Shown here piece by piece: positions 23,479 through 32,633 of a DNA stretch of 64,000 nt. Below the pieces are notes generated by a model, which ran no database searches, was not told the origin of the DNA, and saw only the letters and a program-made list of their open reading frames with translations. The stretch comes from a virus: the IMG/VR virus record IMGVR_UViG_3300036820_000012, positions 16,724-80,723 of that record. One strand, 5' to 3'. The stretch's first letter is position 1; every line of letters begins with the position of its first letter. A program made the translations under genes and the position numbers.

Positions 23479-24318
23479 TCACAGCATCCCGCTCATCAGC
23501 ACGCCGCCCGGCCCGTAGCCGTAGCCAGGAGGTGGTGGAGGCGGCGGAGGACCGCCCCCGCCAGAGGTGGACCAGGTGATGATCACCTGGCCGGGTGCGC
23601 CAAGACCGCCGGTCCAGTACTGGCTGCTGCCGAAGAACGAGCCGCTGGGAGGCGAACTCGCGCCACCACCACCACCGCCCGGGCTGCTGCCAGCGACTCC
23701 GTTGCCGCCTCCAACAGCGCCGCTGGCCCCCCCGGCGCCACCGCCAGCGACCGCAGCGCCGCCCGCAGCCGGGTACGCCTGGATGTCCGGCGGCGTCTGG
23801 CCCGCGTTCCCGGGCACTGACGGGCCCGCTGAGGACCCGCCGCCTCCGCCGAGCCCGGAGATGTAGCTCCCTGCCCCGCCTGCGCCCCCGGCGTTCTCCG
23901 GGTTCGCTGAGCCGCCGCCCCCGGTGCCGCCGATGGCCGGGTAGGACTGCGTCTGCGACTGCCCGCCGCCGCCGCCGTGGGCTACGATGGAACTGCCGCC
24001 CACGGTCGTGGCAGCCCCGGCCGAGCCGTTGCCGCCGAAGTTCGGCGGCAGGCCGCCAGCCGCGCCCCCGCCGCCGATCACGATGGTGACGGTGCCGGAC
24101 ACCGACAGGGCCGCCACGGACGCGTACTCCCCGCCGCCGCCGCCGCAGCCCGCGTAGGCCGTGGTGTCGCCGGACGCGTCGTTCTGCACGATGCCGGCCT
24201 GGCCACCGCCGCCGCCCGCACCCCAGCACTGAACCGTAGCCACGGTTACGCCTGCGGGGACGCTCCAGGAGTACGTTCCGGCACCGGAGCCAGCCGGCGG
24301 CCAGGTCTGGGACGGCAA
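23479..24318 (-). CDS. Glycine-rich tail fibre protein
   Basis: A 279-residue protein starting with PAGSGAGTYSWSVPAGV, then VATVQCWGAGGGGG and a long glycine-rich domain ending in a proline stretch and GYGYGPGG. It is the same module type as in the 455- and 1625-residue tail proteins. Probably a receptor-binding or fibre-tip protein. Confidence 0.7.
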   Translation of the reverse strand: MPSQTWPPAGSGAGTYSWSVPAGVTVATVQCWGAGGGGGQAGIVQNDASGDTTAYAGCGGGGGEYASVAALSVSGTVTIVIGGGGAAGGLPPNFGGNGSAGAATTVGGSSIVAHGGGGGQSQTQSYPAIGGTGGGGSANPENAGGAGGAGSYISGLGGGGGSSAGPSVPGNAGQTPPDIQAYPAAGGAAVAGGGAGGASGAVGGGNGVAGSSPGGGGGGASSPPSGSFFGSSQYWTGGLGAPGQVIITWSTSGGGGPPPPPPPPGYGYGPGGVLMSGML

Positions 24319-24319
24319 G

Positions 24320-26557
24320 CTAGACCGCTGCGACCGTGATGGTGACCGGGGCGCCCAGCGTGCCCGTCGGCGTGGTGCCGGACTGGCCGATGGCCTGGAT
24401 GGTCAGCGTGCCCGTGGCGATAGCGCCGAGCAGGTCGAACTGGTAGCTGCTGCCGCTCGTCAGGCCGCTTACAACGAAGACGAGATTGTGGAACAGCTTG
24501 ATGTTCGCGCTGCTGACCTCGCAGGTGATGACGTTGCCGACCGGCGTGGTAGTCCCGTGGTCTGCGAGCGCGAAACCGTAAACCTGGTTGGCGCTCGCCA
24601 TCGTTGCCGAGCAGGTCACGGTGACCACGACCGTGCCGCTGGCTGGCGCAAGGAACGAATTAGTGGTCAGCACCGAGGACGAGAAGGCGCTGAGCGTCGA
24701 GCCGGACGCCGTATAGGTGGTCAGGCTGCCCGGGTTTACGACAGTGGGGACGCAGAGGTACTGGCCAGAGACGGTGCCGGCGGCCACGGACGGGTTGGCG
24801 TAGGTGCCGTTGCCGCAGAGGAAGTCGCTGGAATTGCCGTTCGGCTGCGGGGTTTGCGGGATCGCCGCAGAGGCGGAGTCGATGATGGCGGAGATGAACG
24901 AGCCGCCGCCGCCGAACACAACGTTGCCGTCCAGCCGGATAGCACCCGACGGGATACCGCTGTGCCCGCTGAGCTGCAGGAGCGCCGTGACCGAGGAGCC
25001 GTTCAGATTACATTCGTTGCCCTGGAACGACATCTCGGCGGGCGACCCGACGCTGACTGCGACCAGGCTGACCGCTGTTGACGTGGATGCGGCCAGCAGG
25101 TGGTTGGAGTTAAAAACGCCCTTATCGTTGGCAAGCTGGACGCAGACGTCAGAACCGTCCTGGTCGAAATAATTGCCGACAATTGAATAGTCCCCGGCTT
25201 GCGAACCGAGGGACAGGTGGTAGCCGCCCGAGGATGCGCCCGTGTAGGTGGCGTGCACGCCGTTCATCTGCAGGCCGCCGCCACCCGCCGTGGCACCGAG
25301 CGTCACGTTTTGCAGGCAGGCGTGCAGCAAGCCGCCCCGGAGCCGCAAGTCAGTTATTCCTGCGCCGTCGCCGTATATGCCGCGCCACGAGGCCGAGAAG
25401 ATAGACCCGTCGCTCTCGAATCCGACGCCGTTGCCAGCCGTCCCCGACGCCAGTTGCACGCAGGTCCCGGTACTGCCCGGCCGGTCGAAGTTGCCCAGGA
25501 AGCACCGGTCCATGTACACATCGGCCGTGTCGGTGATCAGGATGCCGATGCAGTTCGCGGCATAAGTCGACGACGTGCCGGCTACCACGCCGGACATGCA
25601 CAGGCCCCGGAGCTTGACCCCGCACGGGTTGGTGGTGGGCGCCCCGGATGTGCCGATAGCCATCAGCGGGGTCGGCGAGCCCGTGGGGAAGCTGCTGGAC
25701 GGCTGGATGCAGCCGCCGACGAACGTGTCCGGGAAGACCCCGCCGCCCCGGTTGCCCTGGCCGGTGCAGAGGATGTCCACGCCGGGCAGCAGCGTGAACG
25801 TGGAGTCAACCGCGCAGGGCTGCTCGATCACCAGCGGGCCCGGGTTCGTGCCTGCGTTGATCGCGGCGATTGCAGCCGTGAGCGCTACCTGGTCACCGGA
25901 GGTGCCGGTGATAGTTCCGAAATCCTCTGGATGCGTACCCGTGGTCGATGCCCACCTGGCCGCCGTGGGGGACGTCGCAACCGGCGCAAGCCCCGCTGCG
26001 GGTGTGCCCGTGAGGGTCACGCCAATGCCTGCCGCATTGCCGCCCGTGGTCGAGCCCAGGAACTTCCACAGCGAGGTACCCGCGTTGTAGCTGAACCCAA
26101 CGACGTCGGTCGCCCCAGCCGCGGTGGACAGCACGGGAGCGGAGCCGCCGGTCCCGAAGTCGAACGCGGCGTTCCAGGTCACGAGCCGGGAGCCGGTGCC
26201 GTCCTGGGTGAGCCAGATCTGGATGGTCTGCCCGTCAGTGGGGGAGACCGGCGCGGCGAAGGTGGGGCTGCCGGTCAGGGTGACCCGGAAGTCATTGCCC
26301 TGCGTCGCCGTGATCGTGATCGTGGAGGCGTAGGAGAGCGAGGCGACCGAGGGCGCGACGTAGCCGGTGTACTCGGCGCCGGACAGCAGGGCGTACCCGG
26401 AGCCGCCGCCTCCGCCACCAGAGCCGCCGAGCTGGGAGACCGTGATTATCTTGGTCGTTCCCGCTGGCGACTGGGTTGGGTCAGAGACGTCAACGATGGG
26501 GATGACGTCAGCGCCCTCAACCGTGACGATGGCCGGGTAACTCGTGATGTCGGGCAC
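24320..26557 (-). CDS. Tail fibre protein with beta-helix region
   Basis: A 745-residue protein. It starts PDITSYPAIVTVEGADVIPI, a common fibre N-terminus that attaches to the tail. Residues about 220-560 hold parallel beta-helix-like repeats (CIGILITDTADVYMDRCFLG, YSIVGNYFDQDGSDVCVQL). The C-terminal ~130 residues form a beta sandwich (TYTASGSTLSAFSSSVL...VVVTVTCSATM). Probable host-binding fibre. Confidence 0.75.
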   Translation of the reverse strand: MPDITSYPAIVTVEGADVIPIVDVSDPTQSPAGTTKIITVSQLGGSGGGGGGSGYALLSGAEYTGYVAPSVASLSYASTITITATQGNDFRVTLTGSPTFAAPVSPTDGQTIQIWLTQDGTGSRLVTWNAAFDFGTGGSAPVLSTAAGATDVVGFSYNAGTSLWKFLGSTTGGNAAGIGVTLTGTPAAGLAPVATSPTAARWASTTGTHPEDFGTITGTSGDQVALTAAIAAINAGTNPGPLVIEQPCAVDSTFTLLPGVDILCTGQGNRGGGVFPDTFVGGCIQPSSSFPTGSPTPLMAIGTSGAPTTNPCGVKLRGLCMSGVVAGTSSTYAANCIGILITDTADVYMDRCFLGNFDRPGSTGTCVQLASGTAGNGVGFESDGSIFSASWRGIYGDGAGITDLRLRGGLLHACLQNVTLGATAGGGGLQMNGVHATYTGASSGGYHLSLGSQAGDYSIVGNYFDQDGSDVCVQLANDKGVFNSNHLLAASTSTAVSLVAVSVGSPAEMSFQGNECNLNGSSVTALLQLSGHSGIPSGAIRLDGNVVFGGGGSFISAIIDSASAAIPQTPQPNGNSSDFLCGNGTYANPSVAAGTVSGQYLCVPTVVNPGSLTTYTASGSTLSAFSSSVLTTNSFLAPASGTVVVTVTCSATMASANQVYGFALADHGTTTPVGNVITCEVSSANIKLFHNLVFVVSGLTSGSSYQFDLLGAIATGTLTIQAIGQSGTTPTGTLGAPVTITVAAV

Positions 26558-26610
26558 GAACCCCCCTGCTCTGCTGGGCGTGAGTGCGTGCCGGACGGAA
26601 GGATGACGGC

Positions 26611-26808
26611 ATGAGCGTCTTCGAACTGTTCAGGCAGACGTGCGATGGCTGCGGCGCGGCGATCGACGACATGGCCAAGCACGTCGTGTGGCACGAGGGA
26701 CTCAGCGAGATCACGCGGCTGGTTGTCGCACCTGACGTGTCAAAAGAGGACTGGGCCGAGGCCGCAGAGCAAGCCGCAGCGAGACGGCGCGAGGACGAAC
26801 GGAGCTAG
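26611..26808 (+). CDS. Small zinc-knuckle protein
   Basis: A 65-residue plus-strand gene between two minus-strand tail genes; GGAAGGA lies upstream of ATG. CDGCGAAIDDMAKHVVWH suggests a one-site zinc protein, followed by a charged helix. It ends 9 bases before the convergent tail gene's stop. A moron-like insertion; function unknown. Confidence 0.6.
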   Translation: MSVFELFRQTCDGCGAAIDDMAKHVVWHEGLSEITRLVVAPDVSKEDWAEAAEQAAARRREDERS

Positions 26809-26817
26809 GCGGCGCGG

Positions 26818-29800
26818 TTAGAACATCGGCTCCCCAGCCTGATCAAGGATCGGTGCGCCGGATTCGTCGTCCAGTTCCTGGGCCTGCCCGGTGCCCCACC
26901 ACCACGGCGGGCACCAGTCAGCGAGGACCGCGGCGGAGGCCGTGCCAGCAGCAAAGTTGAGCTTCCGCTTGACCTGTGTCACACGCCAGATTCCGGTGAA
27001 CGCGGACTGGCCGGGCATCCACTGGGTGACCTGGATCACGTCGCCAGGGTTGACGCTCAGCACGTACTCCCACGCCCCGGCAACGCCCGCCATCGCTGCC
27101 GCGTCCACGGTCAGCGACGTGACCCGCTGGCGGGGGGTGCCGTAGGTCGCGAACACCCACGAGGCCTGGTCCTGGATCTGCGTGGTGTCCTGCAAGTACG
27201 AGGTGAACTGAAGCTGGCAGTCACCGAATTGACCGAGGCTTGCCTGCACCGCTGCCGCGTACTCGGCGCCCGGCCCGAACACGAGGCCGCCGTGGCTCTC
27301 ACCGGAGCCCGTTGCGGACCCGGCTTCGCCTGCGGGAACGGACGTGACGTCGTACTGCGTGATGGCGATGTCGTTGTACACGCGCTGCGGGTCGGTGTCG
27401 AACGTGACGTCCGGCAAGTACGGAACCTGGCCGTAGGCGACCAGCGGGCCGAGATGCCACGCCGGGGACTGGGCGGCGAGATGCGGGCGGGAGAAGTAGC
27501 ACAGGTTGCCGCAGGTGTCGACATACATCAGCCCGTCGTCGGACTGGACGATGTTGGAGATGTTGTCGCCGCAGCTTTGCCCCGCCGTGTCGAGTTCGGC
27601 GACGCAGGCGAGGTCAGCGGGGTCGATGCACCGCTGCGGGCTGGTCACGCCACCGGACCACAGCAGCCGCTCGATGCGGTTCTGCACCGAGTCCCCGAGC
27701 GCTGAGGCTTCCGCGGGCGGCACGGGAGCGTCGGGCGGGGCGTAGGACGTGCAGTAGATGTAGGGCAGGATGCCCGAGCCGAGAAGCTGCTCGCCGCCCC
27801 CGGTGTTGCCCACCCAGAAGCTGTAGGCCGGCGCGAGGCCGGTGGCCGACAGCCACGCCTCACCCGTCTGCGCGCCCTCGGAGATCGTGAACAGGTTCAC
27901 GCTTTCGGGCTGGGAGACGGCCGAGGTCAGCTCACCCGCCGTGGCGGTGACGTAGCAGGCGAGGACTGAGCGGTCCACCCCGTGGGAGTAGAAGCTGGAC
28001 CCGGCGCCGATCAGGTTGAAGAACGGGATGTTGAGGTACGCGTTGCCGTCCGGGTAGTACGTCGGGCCGCCCGCCGCGTTGCCGAAGAACTGGCAGCTGA
28101 CCGTAGGTGCCGGAAGCTGCCCGAACGCCGAGTACGCCGCGAGGAAGTGCGCCATCACCCTGGCAGCGGGAAGGACGCCCGGGTAGATCGCCAGGTGCGA
28201 CCACGCGGCGCACGGGATGCCGGTGATCGTGGAGGCCGTGGGAGGTGCCCCGGTGTTCCCCGTCGCTGCGGTTGTGGCCCCGCCGAAGAAGACCCAGTCC
28301 CAGTTCGCCGGCATCGACGCCGTCCCGGAGACCGTGGCGATGACGCCGCCGTTCACGTAGACGGTCCACGAGTCCTGCGTCATGGTGACGGTGACGCCCA
28401 TCCAGGCGCCGTCCCAGAGGTAGTTCTCCGGGTAGATGCTGTAGATCACCGTGGAACTTGCCACGCCGCCGGACCAGGTGGTGAACGTCAGCTGGGAGTG
28501 GTTGTCGAGCCACAGCATGGCCAGCGGGCCGTCTTCGTTCGCGGCTTCCCAGATGGTCAGCGGCGCGACGGCGACCCCGGTGAAGGTGAGTTCCCGGCCG
28601 GTCATCGGCTGCCCGGTGTAGCCCTGCGGCAGCGGCACTTCGGGAATCGCCGGGGGAATGCTGTACCCCGCGTTGGCGAGGGCGGGCTGCCACCAGATCT
28701 CGATGGTTGCCCCGTCAGCGAGGGACGGGAACGTGTCGTTAGCGGACAGGTACCGGCCGCAGGTGGAGACCCCGCTGCCGGTCTGCTGCCACGCCGCGCT
28801 CAAGCTGTCCCCGTACATCCAGCCGGACTGCTGCGCGAACTGCTGGATCGCGACGTACGCGAAGACCCCGCCGGCGCCGTTGTACGGCCCGTAGGACCCG
28901 ATGCCGTTCGGGCTGACGACGATGTCCAGCGCCGTGTCCGACGCGGGCGCGGCGTTCACCAGGGACGTGGCCTGGTTGACCCCGCTGTCGTCGCACGGCC
29001 ACCACCAGCCGGGCGAGTCAGCGAGGACTTCAGCCCGGTAGCACGCCGGGACGTAGCGGTTGGCCGTGCTCCAGAGGTCAGTTCCGGTGGCGTTGCTGAC
29101 GCCGCGGAACGTCTTCTCCCACGACTGCGGCCAGCGCTCCATGTTCCGCTGGATGATGTGCCACCTGTTGCCATTCGGCGGCACGCAGCGCAGCCGGATC
29201 GGCGTTCCGGGAGTGATCCACGGGTAGTACGGGCTGCCGGGGTTCGACGGGCTCAGGTAGCCGTCCGGATTGTCGAGGGCGATCTCGGTCTCGGATGCCT
29301 CGAGCTGGTCGAGCTCGTACTGGATGCCGGTGGTCTCACTCCACGAGCGCATCCGGTGGCCGCCCTGCGGCGACTGAATGTTCGTCCACACCATCTGATC
29401 CGGCGGCGTCTGCATCCCGCTGCCGAACGCCGCCTCGGCGATCACGTACGGCCAGACGGTGTTCCTGACGACCGGGACGGGCGAGGGTGCGTCAATCACC
29501 GCAGCGAGGATCATGCCGGACAGGTTCTCCGCACCGACCGCCGTGGCGGTGATGTTCTGGCCTGCCGTGGAGATGGTGCACGCGGCGGTGAGGACGGCGT
29601 CCGAGGAGGCGTCGGTCCCGTTGGCGCAGGTCACGGTGGCCAGCGACGTCCAGCCGTACGGCTCCAAGGCGGTCTGCGCCGCGACGGAGTCCCCGCAGGC
29701 TGCGGCGAGGAAGAACGTCACCTGGGGCGTTGCGGAGGCCCCGGTGTCGCTGATGGGGTGAAGGACCGGGCTCAGCACCCCGGCCGTGTACGTGTCACTG

Positions 29801-31695
29801 ATGGTCCCCGCCGGGCAGTACATGTCCAGCGATGTGGCAGCGGGCGCGGAACCGGCCGAGGCCAGGGTCAGGTCCCAGTCCCCGAGCCCGGCGACCTCCA
29901 CGACCAGCACCGAGAAGCCGGGCGCGTAGCCGTTGGGGGCCACGTAGACGTACCCGGGCGGCCGGATCAGGTTCGGCGTGTACCAGATGGTGGTCCGCGA
30001 GCCGCCCGAGGCGTCTGAGGGGGCCTGAGGACGCCACCAGGAGCGGACGTCGTCGCCGCAGTTGATGGTCACCGGGGACTGCGCCGCGTGCCAGCCGATG
30101 ACGGTGAACAGCCAGTTGCCCGCGGTCGGGACGCCCGTGCCACCGCCGACCGACGAGGCTACGTCCAGGGCGACGACCGTCGAGGCGTTCAGCGGCAGCG
30201 ACGGCCCGAACACGGGGTTGTGCGGCGTGGTGTCAGCCCACTGGTTGACGACCTGCGGCGCGGCGAACTGGGACGCGGTGAAGCTGGACGTGCACTGGAT
30301 GCTGGCAACGGCCCACGTGAGCGTGACACGGCCCGCGAACCCGGACCCACCCGCTGCCCCGTCCCCGCCGCCTCCGCCGCCACCGGGGCCGCTGAGGGGC
30401 GTCAGGCCGCCAGGCTGGCCCGAGGCACCCCCAGCCGCACCAGGACCGCCCCCGGTGAGCGCGACACCGCCAGCACCCGCTACGGATGAGGTGGCGTTGC
30501 CGCCCGCGTTGCCGACCGAGCCGGCTGCAGCGGATGACCCGCCGCCTCCGCCGCCGCCTGAGGCACCGGTACCGCCGCTGCCGCCGTTGTAGTGCGCGGT
30601 CGCTGACGACCCGGTACCGCCAGCACCAGCCGACGTGGTCCCGGCACCAGCCGAGCCGCCGTGAGCGGTGACCGTTACCGAACCATCGCCAGGGAAGAGG
30701 GAGTTGCCGCCAGCCGATCCGGCCGAGCCGAGGGAGGTTGACCCGGCCCCGCCAGTACCGACCGTGACGCTGTAGGTGTCCCCGGGCGTGGTCGCGACGA
30801 TCTGCGCCGCGTACTCCCCGCCACCACCTGCACCAGCACCGCCAGAGGACTTCGCGCCCCCGCCGCCGCCAGCGCCCCAGCATTCGGCGAGGACCGAGAA
30901 GACGCCGGCGGGGCATGTCCACACGGGCGGCAGGACGTAGGTGAGCAGGATCTGGCCGCTGGCGCCGTTCCCGCCAGCGGTGCCGCGCCCCGGGCCGAGG
31001 CCGCAGGATCCCCCGCCCCCGCCGCCGGGGAAGCTTCCGGGCTGGCCGTTGGCGGCGAACGCCGAAGCGTAGGTGCCGCCGGTCCCGCCGGCACCGCCGC
31101 CTGACGGAGCGGTTCCCCCGTTGCCGCCAACGCCGTCACCCGTGGGAACGGACGGGTTCGGCGTGGACGACAGTCCGCCGATCTGGCCGGCTGCCCCGGC
31201 TGACGCGGTCCCGGCTGAGCTTCCGCCACCGCCGCCACCGCTGGCCTCCTCGCCGCTGAGGCCCGTCAGCCCCGCACCGCCAGCACCGCCAGCGTGGGCG
31301 ATCGGGGCTGACCCGGCCGTTCCGCCTGCCCCGGCCGCGTAGCCGTTGGTGCCGCTGCCCTGGCCGCCGTTCGCGGTGACCGTGACCGAGGTGCCGGTGA
31401 AGCTGGTAGTCCCGCCAGCGGTTCCGGGGTACATGCCGTTGGTCGTGACGAGCAGGCCGCCAGCGCCGCCCTGGCCGACGGCGAAGTTGTACAGGTTCGG
31501 GTACGAGACAGCGACAGCAGTGTTCGCCGCGTAGGCGCCACCACCACCTGCGCCACCCGAGCCGCCGTTCCAGACTCCGCCGCCACCGCCAGCGCCCCAG
31601 GCCTGGACGGAAACGGACGTAACGCCTTCCGGGCACTGCCACTGACCTGACCCGCTGAGGACAACCACCTGGGGGCCAAAGGTTACGAAAGCCAT
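26818..31695 (-). CDS. Large minor tail protein
   Basis: A 1625-residue protein. Residues about 15-250 and 255-465 are two glycine-rich domains, each introduced by a WxCPxGV...WGAGGGGG segment. A long middle region contains RVCxx-free beta domains, and about residues 1000-1190 look like a LamG/concanavalin-type lectin (ATIEIWWQPA, QLTFTTWSGG, MTQDSWTVYVNGGVIATV). The C-terminal ~300 residues resemble tail-tip proteins of siphoviruses (VYNDIAITQYDV, RVTSLTVDAA, DVIQVTQWMPG). Likely the baseplate hub or tip protein. Confidence 0.8.
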   Translation of the reverse strand: MAFVTFGPQVVVLSGSGQWQCPEGVTSVSVQAWGAGGGGGVWNGGSGGAGGGGAYAANTAVAVSYPNLYNFAVGQGGAGGLLVTTNGMYPGTAGGTTSFTGTSVTVTANGGQGSGTNGYAAGAGGTAGSAPIAHAGGAGGAGLTGLSGEEASGGGGGGSSAGTASAGAAGQIGGLSSTPNPSVPTGDGVGGNGGTAPSGGGAGGTGGTYASAFAANGQPGSFPGGGGGGSCGLGPGRGTAGGNGASGQILLTYVLPPVWTCPAGVFSVLAECWGAGGGGGAKSSGGAGAGGGGEYAAQIVATTPGDTYSVTVGTGGAGSTSLGSAGSAGGNSLFPGDGSVTVTAHGGSAGAGTTSAGAGGTGSSATAHYNGGSGGTGASGGGGGGGSSAAAGSVGNAGGNATSSVAGAGGVALTGGGPGAAGGASGQPGGLTPLSGPGGGGGGGDGAAGGSGFAGRVTLTWAVASIQCTSSFTASQFAAPQVVNQWADTTPHNPVFGPSLPLNASTVVALDVASSVGGGTGVPTAGNWLFTVIGWHAAQSPVTINCGDDVRSWWRPQAPSDASGGSRTTIWYTPNLIRPPGYVYVAPNGYAPGFSVLVVEVAGLGDWDLTLASAGSAPAATSLDMYCPAGTISDTYTAGVLSPVLHPISDTGASATPQVTFFLAAACGDSVAAQTALEPYGWTSLATVTCANGTDASSDAVLTAACTISTAGQNITATAVGAENLSGMILAAVIDAPSPVPVVRNTVWPYVIAEAAFGSGMQTPPDQMVWTNIQSPQGGHRMRSWSETTGIQYELDQLEASETEIALDNPDGYLSPSNPGSPYYPWITPGTPIRLRCVPPNGNRWHIIQRNMERWPQSWEKTFRGVSNATGTDLWSTANRYVPACYRAEVLADSPGWWWPCDDSGVNQATSLVNAAPASDTALDIVVSPNGIGSYGPYNGAGGVFAYVAIQQFAQQSGWMYGDSLSAAWQQTGSGVSTCGRYLSANDTFPSLADGATIEIWWQPALANAGYSIPPAIPEVPLPQGYTGQPMTGRELTFTGVAVAPLTIWEAANEDGPLAMLWLDNHSQLTFTTWSGGVASSTVIYSIYPENYLWDGAWMGVTVTMTQDSWTVYVNGGVIATVSGTASMPANWDWVFFGGATTAATGNTGAPPTASTITGIPCAAWSHLAIYPGVLPAARVMAHFLAAYSAFGQLPAPTVSCQFFGNAAGGPTYYPDGNAYLNIPFFNLIGAGSSFYSHGVDRSVLACYVTATAGELTSAVSQPESVNLFTISEGAQTGEAWLSATGLAPAYSFWVGNTGGGEQLLGSGILPYIYCTSYAPPDAPVPPAEASALGDSVQNRIERLLWSGGVTSPQRCIDPADLACVAELDTAGQSCGDNISNIVQSDDGLMYVDTCGNLCYFSRPHLAAQSPAWHLGPLVAYGQVPYLPDVTFDTDPQRVYNDIAITQYDVTSVPAGEAGSATGSGESHGGLVFGPGAEYAAAVQASLGQFGDCQLQFTSYLQDTTQIQDQASWVFATYGTPRQRVTSLTVDAAAMAGVAGAWEYVLSVNPGDVIQVTQWMPGQSAFTGIWRVTQVKRKLNFAAGTASAAVLADWCPPWWWGTGQAQELDDESGAPILDQAGEPMF

Positions 31696-31701
31696 ATCAG
31701 C

Positions 31702-32112
31702 TCACGACTGCGACAAAATCAGGCCGCCAGCTGCCGGCGCTAGCTCGTCCCCAGGTGGTATAAGCAGGGGCGCACCGGCCCATACGCCCTGGAACTGGCG
31801 CACGGGGGTTGCTTGCGTGGTCCAGATCTCGGCGCCGGTCACTGCCCACGGCGTGGTGCCGCTGTTGGTCCAGAGCGGGACCGACGTGTTGGACGTGAGC
31901 GCGGGGGTGCCAGTGGGCGTGGCCCACGTGACGAGCAGGCCCCCGGCTGTGTAGCCGGTGGCGACAAGCTCGGTCATGTACCCGCTGCCCGTGGGGGCCG
32001 TGGGCGCGGTCGAGCCGAGCCGCAGGTGCACGCCAGAGATCGACGGGTAGGCAGCGATGCCCAGGGCTGCTGCCATGGACGTTGCCGCAGCGCCGGAATC
32101 CCAGCCGCCCAT
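31702..32112 (-). CDS. Minor tail/structural protein
   Basis: A 136-residue beta protein: VHLRLGSTAPTAPTGSGYMT, VATGYTAGGLLVTWATP, VTGAEIWTTQATPVRQF and LIPPGDEL. Similar small proteins lie between tape measure and fibre genes in actinophages and are usually virion components. Start and the previous gene's stop overlap as ATGA. Confidence 0.65.
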   Translation of the reverse strand: MGGWDSGAAATSMAAALGIAAYPSISGVHLRLGSTAPTAPTGSGYMTELVATGYTAGGLLVTWATPTGTPALTSNTSVPLWTNSGTTPWAVTGAEIWTTQATPVRQFQGVWAGAPLLIPPGDELAPAAGGLILSQS

Positions 32113-32300
32113 CAGCCCGCTCGCAGGACCATAGGTGGCGGGCTGATCCGCACCGGCCGGCAGGGCACACCGCTGGCGATGGCTGCCTGCCCGTGGTCAT
32201 GGGGAAGCGGGCAGCAGCCGCACTGCAGGAGCAGGTGACCGCTCAGGACATCGGCAGCGAAGACGGAGGCACCGCAGCGCAGGCAGGTCACGGTCAGCAT
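32112..32300 (-). CDS. Small Cys/His-rich protein
   Basis: A 62-residue protein. LTVTCLRCGASVF, then LLLQCGCCPLPHDHGQ gives at least one zinc site. The ATGA overlap with the next tail gene supports translation. Function unknown. Confidence 0.65.
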   Translation of the reverse strand: MLTVTCLRCGASVFAADVLSGHLLLQCGCCPLPHDHGQAAIASGVPCRPVRISPPPMVLRAG

Positions 32301-32333
32301 CTCGCTCCCTTCCGGGGCGTTACGCTGGCTGGC

Positions 32334-32633
32334 GTGAGCATGAAAGCCGAGTGCCCGGCCTGCAAGGCGTATCTCTCCGGCGTCTGGGACGCGATGGAGT
32401 ACGGCGGTGCCTGCCCGAGTTGCGGACTGCCAGGGACCGCCATCGCCGATGTCTACGCAGCGCGCAAGACGAACGCCGAGAAGGAACTACTCGCCAAGTA
32501 CGAGGAGGCGGTCATCCGCGCGGGGAGGGCTGAAGCCGAGCGAGATATGCTGCGCGGCCACCTTGAGGCCATTGACTCCGAGATGCGCGTCTGGCAGGCG
32601 GATGAAAAGCACCTGGCGAAGGCCGAGGGCTAA
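32334..32633 (+). CDS. Zinc-ribbon plus coiled-coil protein
   Basis: About 99 residues, GTG at 32334 (ATG 32340 is alternative). CPACKAYLSGVWDAM and CPSCG form a zinc ribbon, followed by a helix (AEKELLAKYEEAVIRAGRAE). It is a plus-strand insert; its TAA overlaps the tape measure TAG. Function unknown. Confidence 0.6.
   Translation: MSMKAECPACKAYLSGVWDAMEYGGACPSCGLPGTAIADVYAARKTNAEKELLAKYEEAVIRAGRAEAERDMLRGHLEAIDSEMRVWQADEKHLAKAEG

Noticed and set aside
25199-26614. 471-codon plus-strand ORF
   Set aside because: Antisense to the 745-residue tail fibre; only its last part overlaps a real small plus-strand gene, in a different frame.
27982-30018. 678-codon plus-strand ORF
   Set aside because: Antisense to the large minor tail protein, Arg/Gly-rich shadow with no motif.
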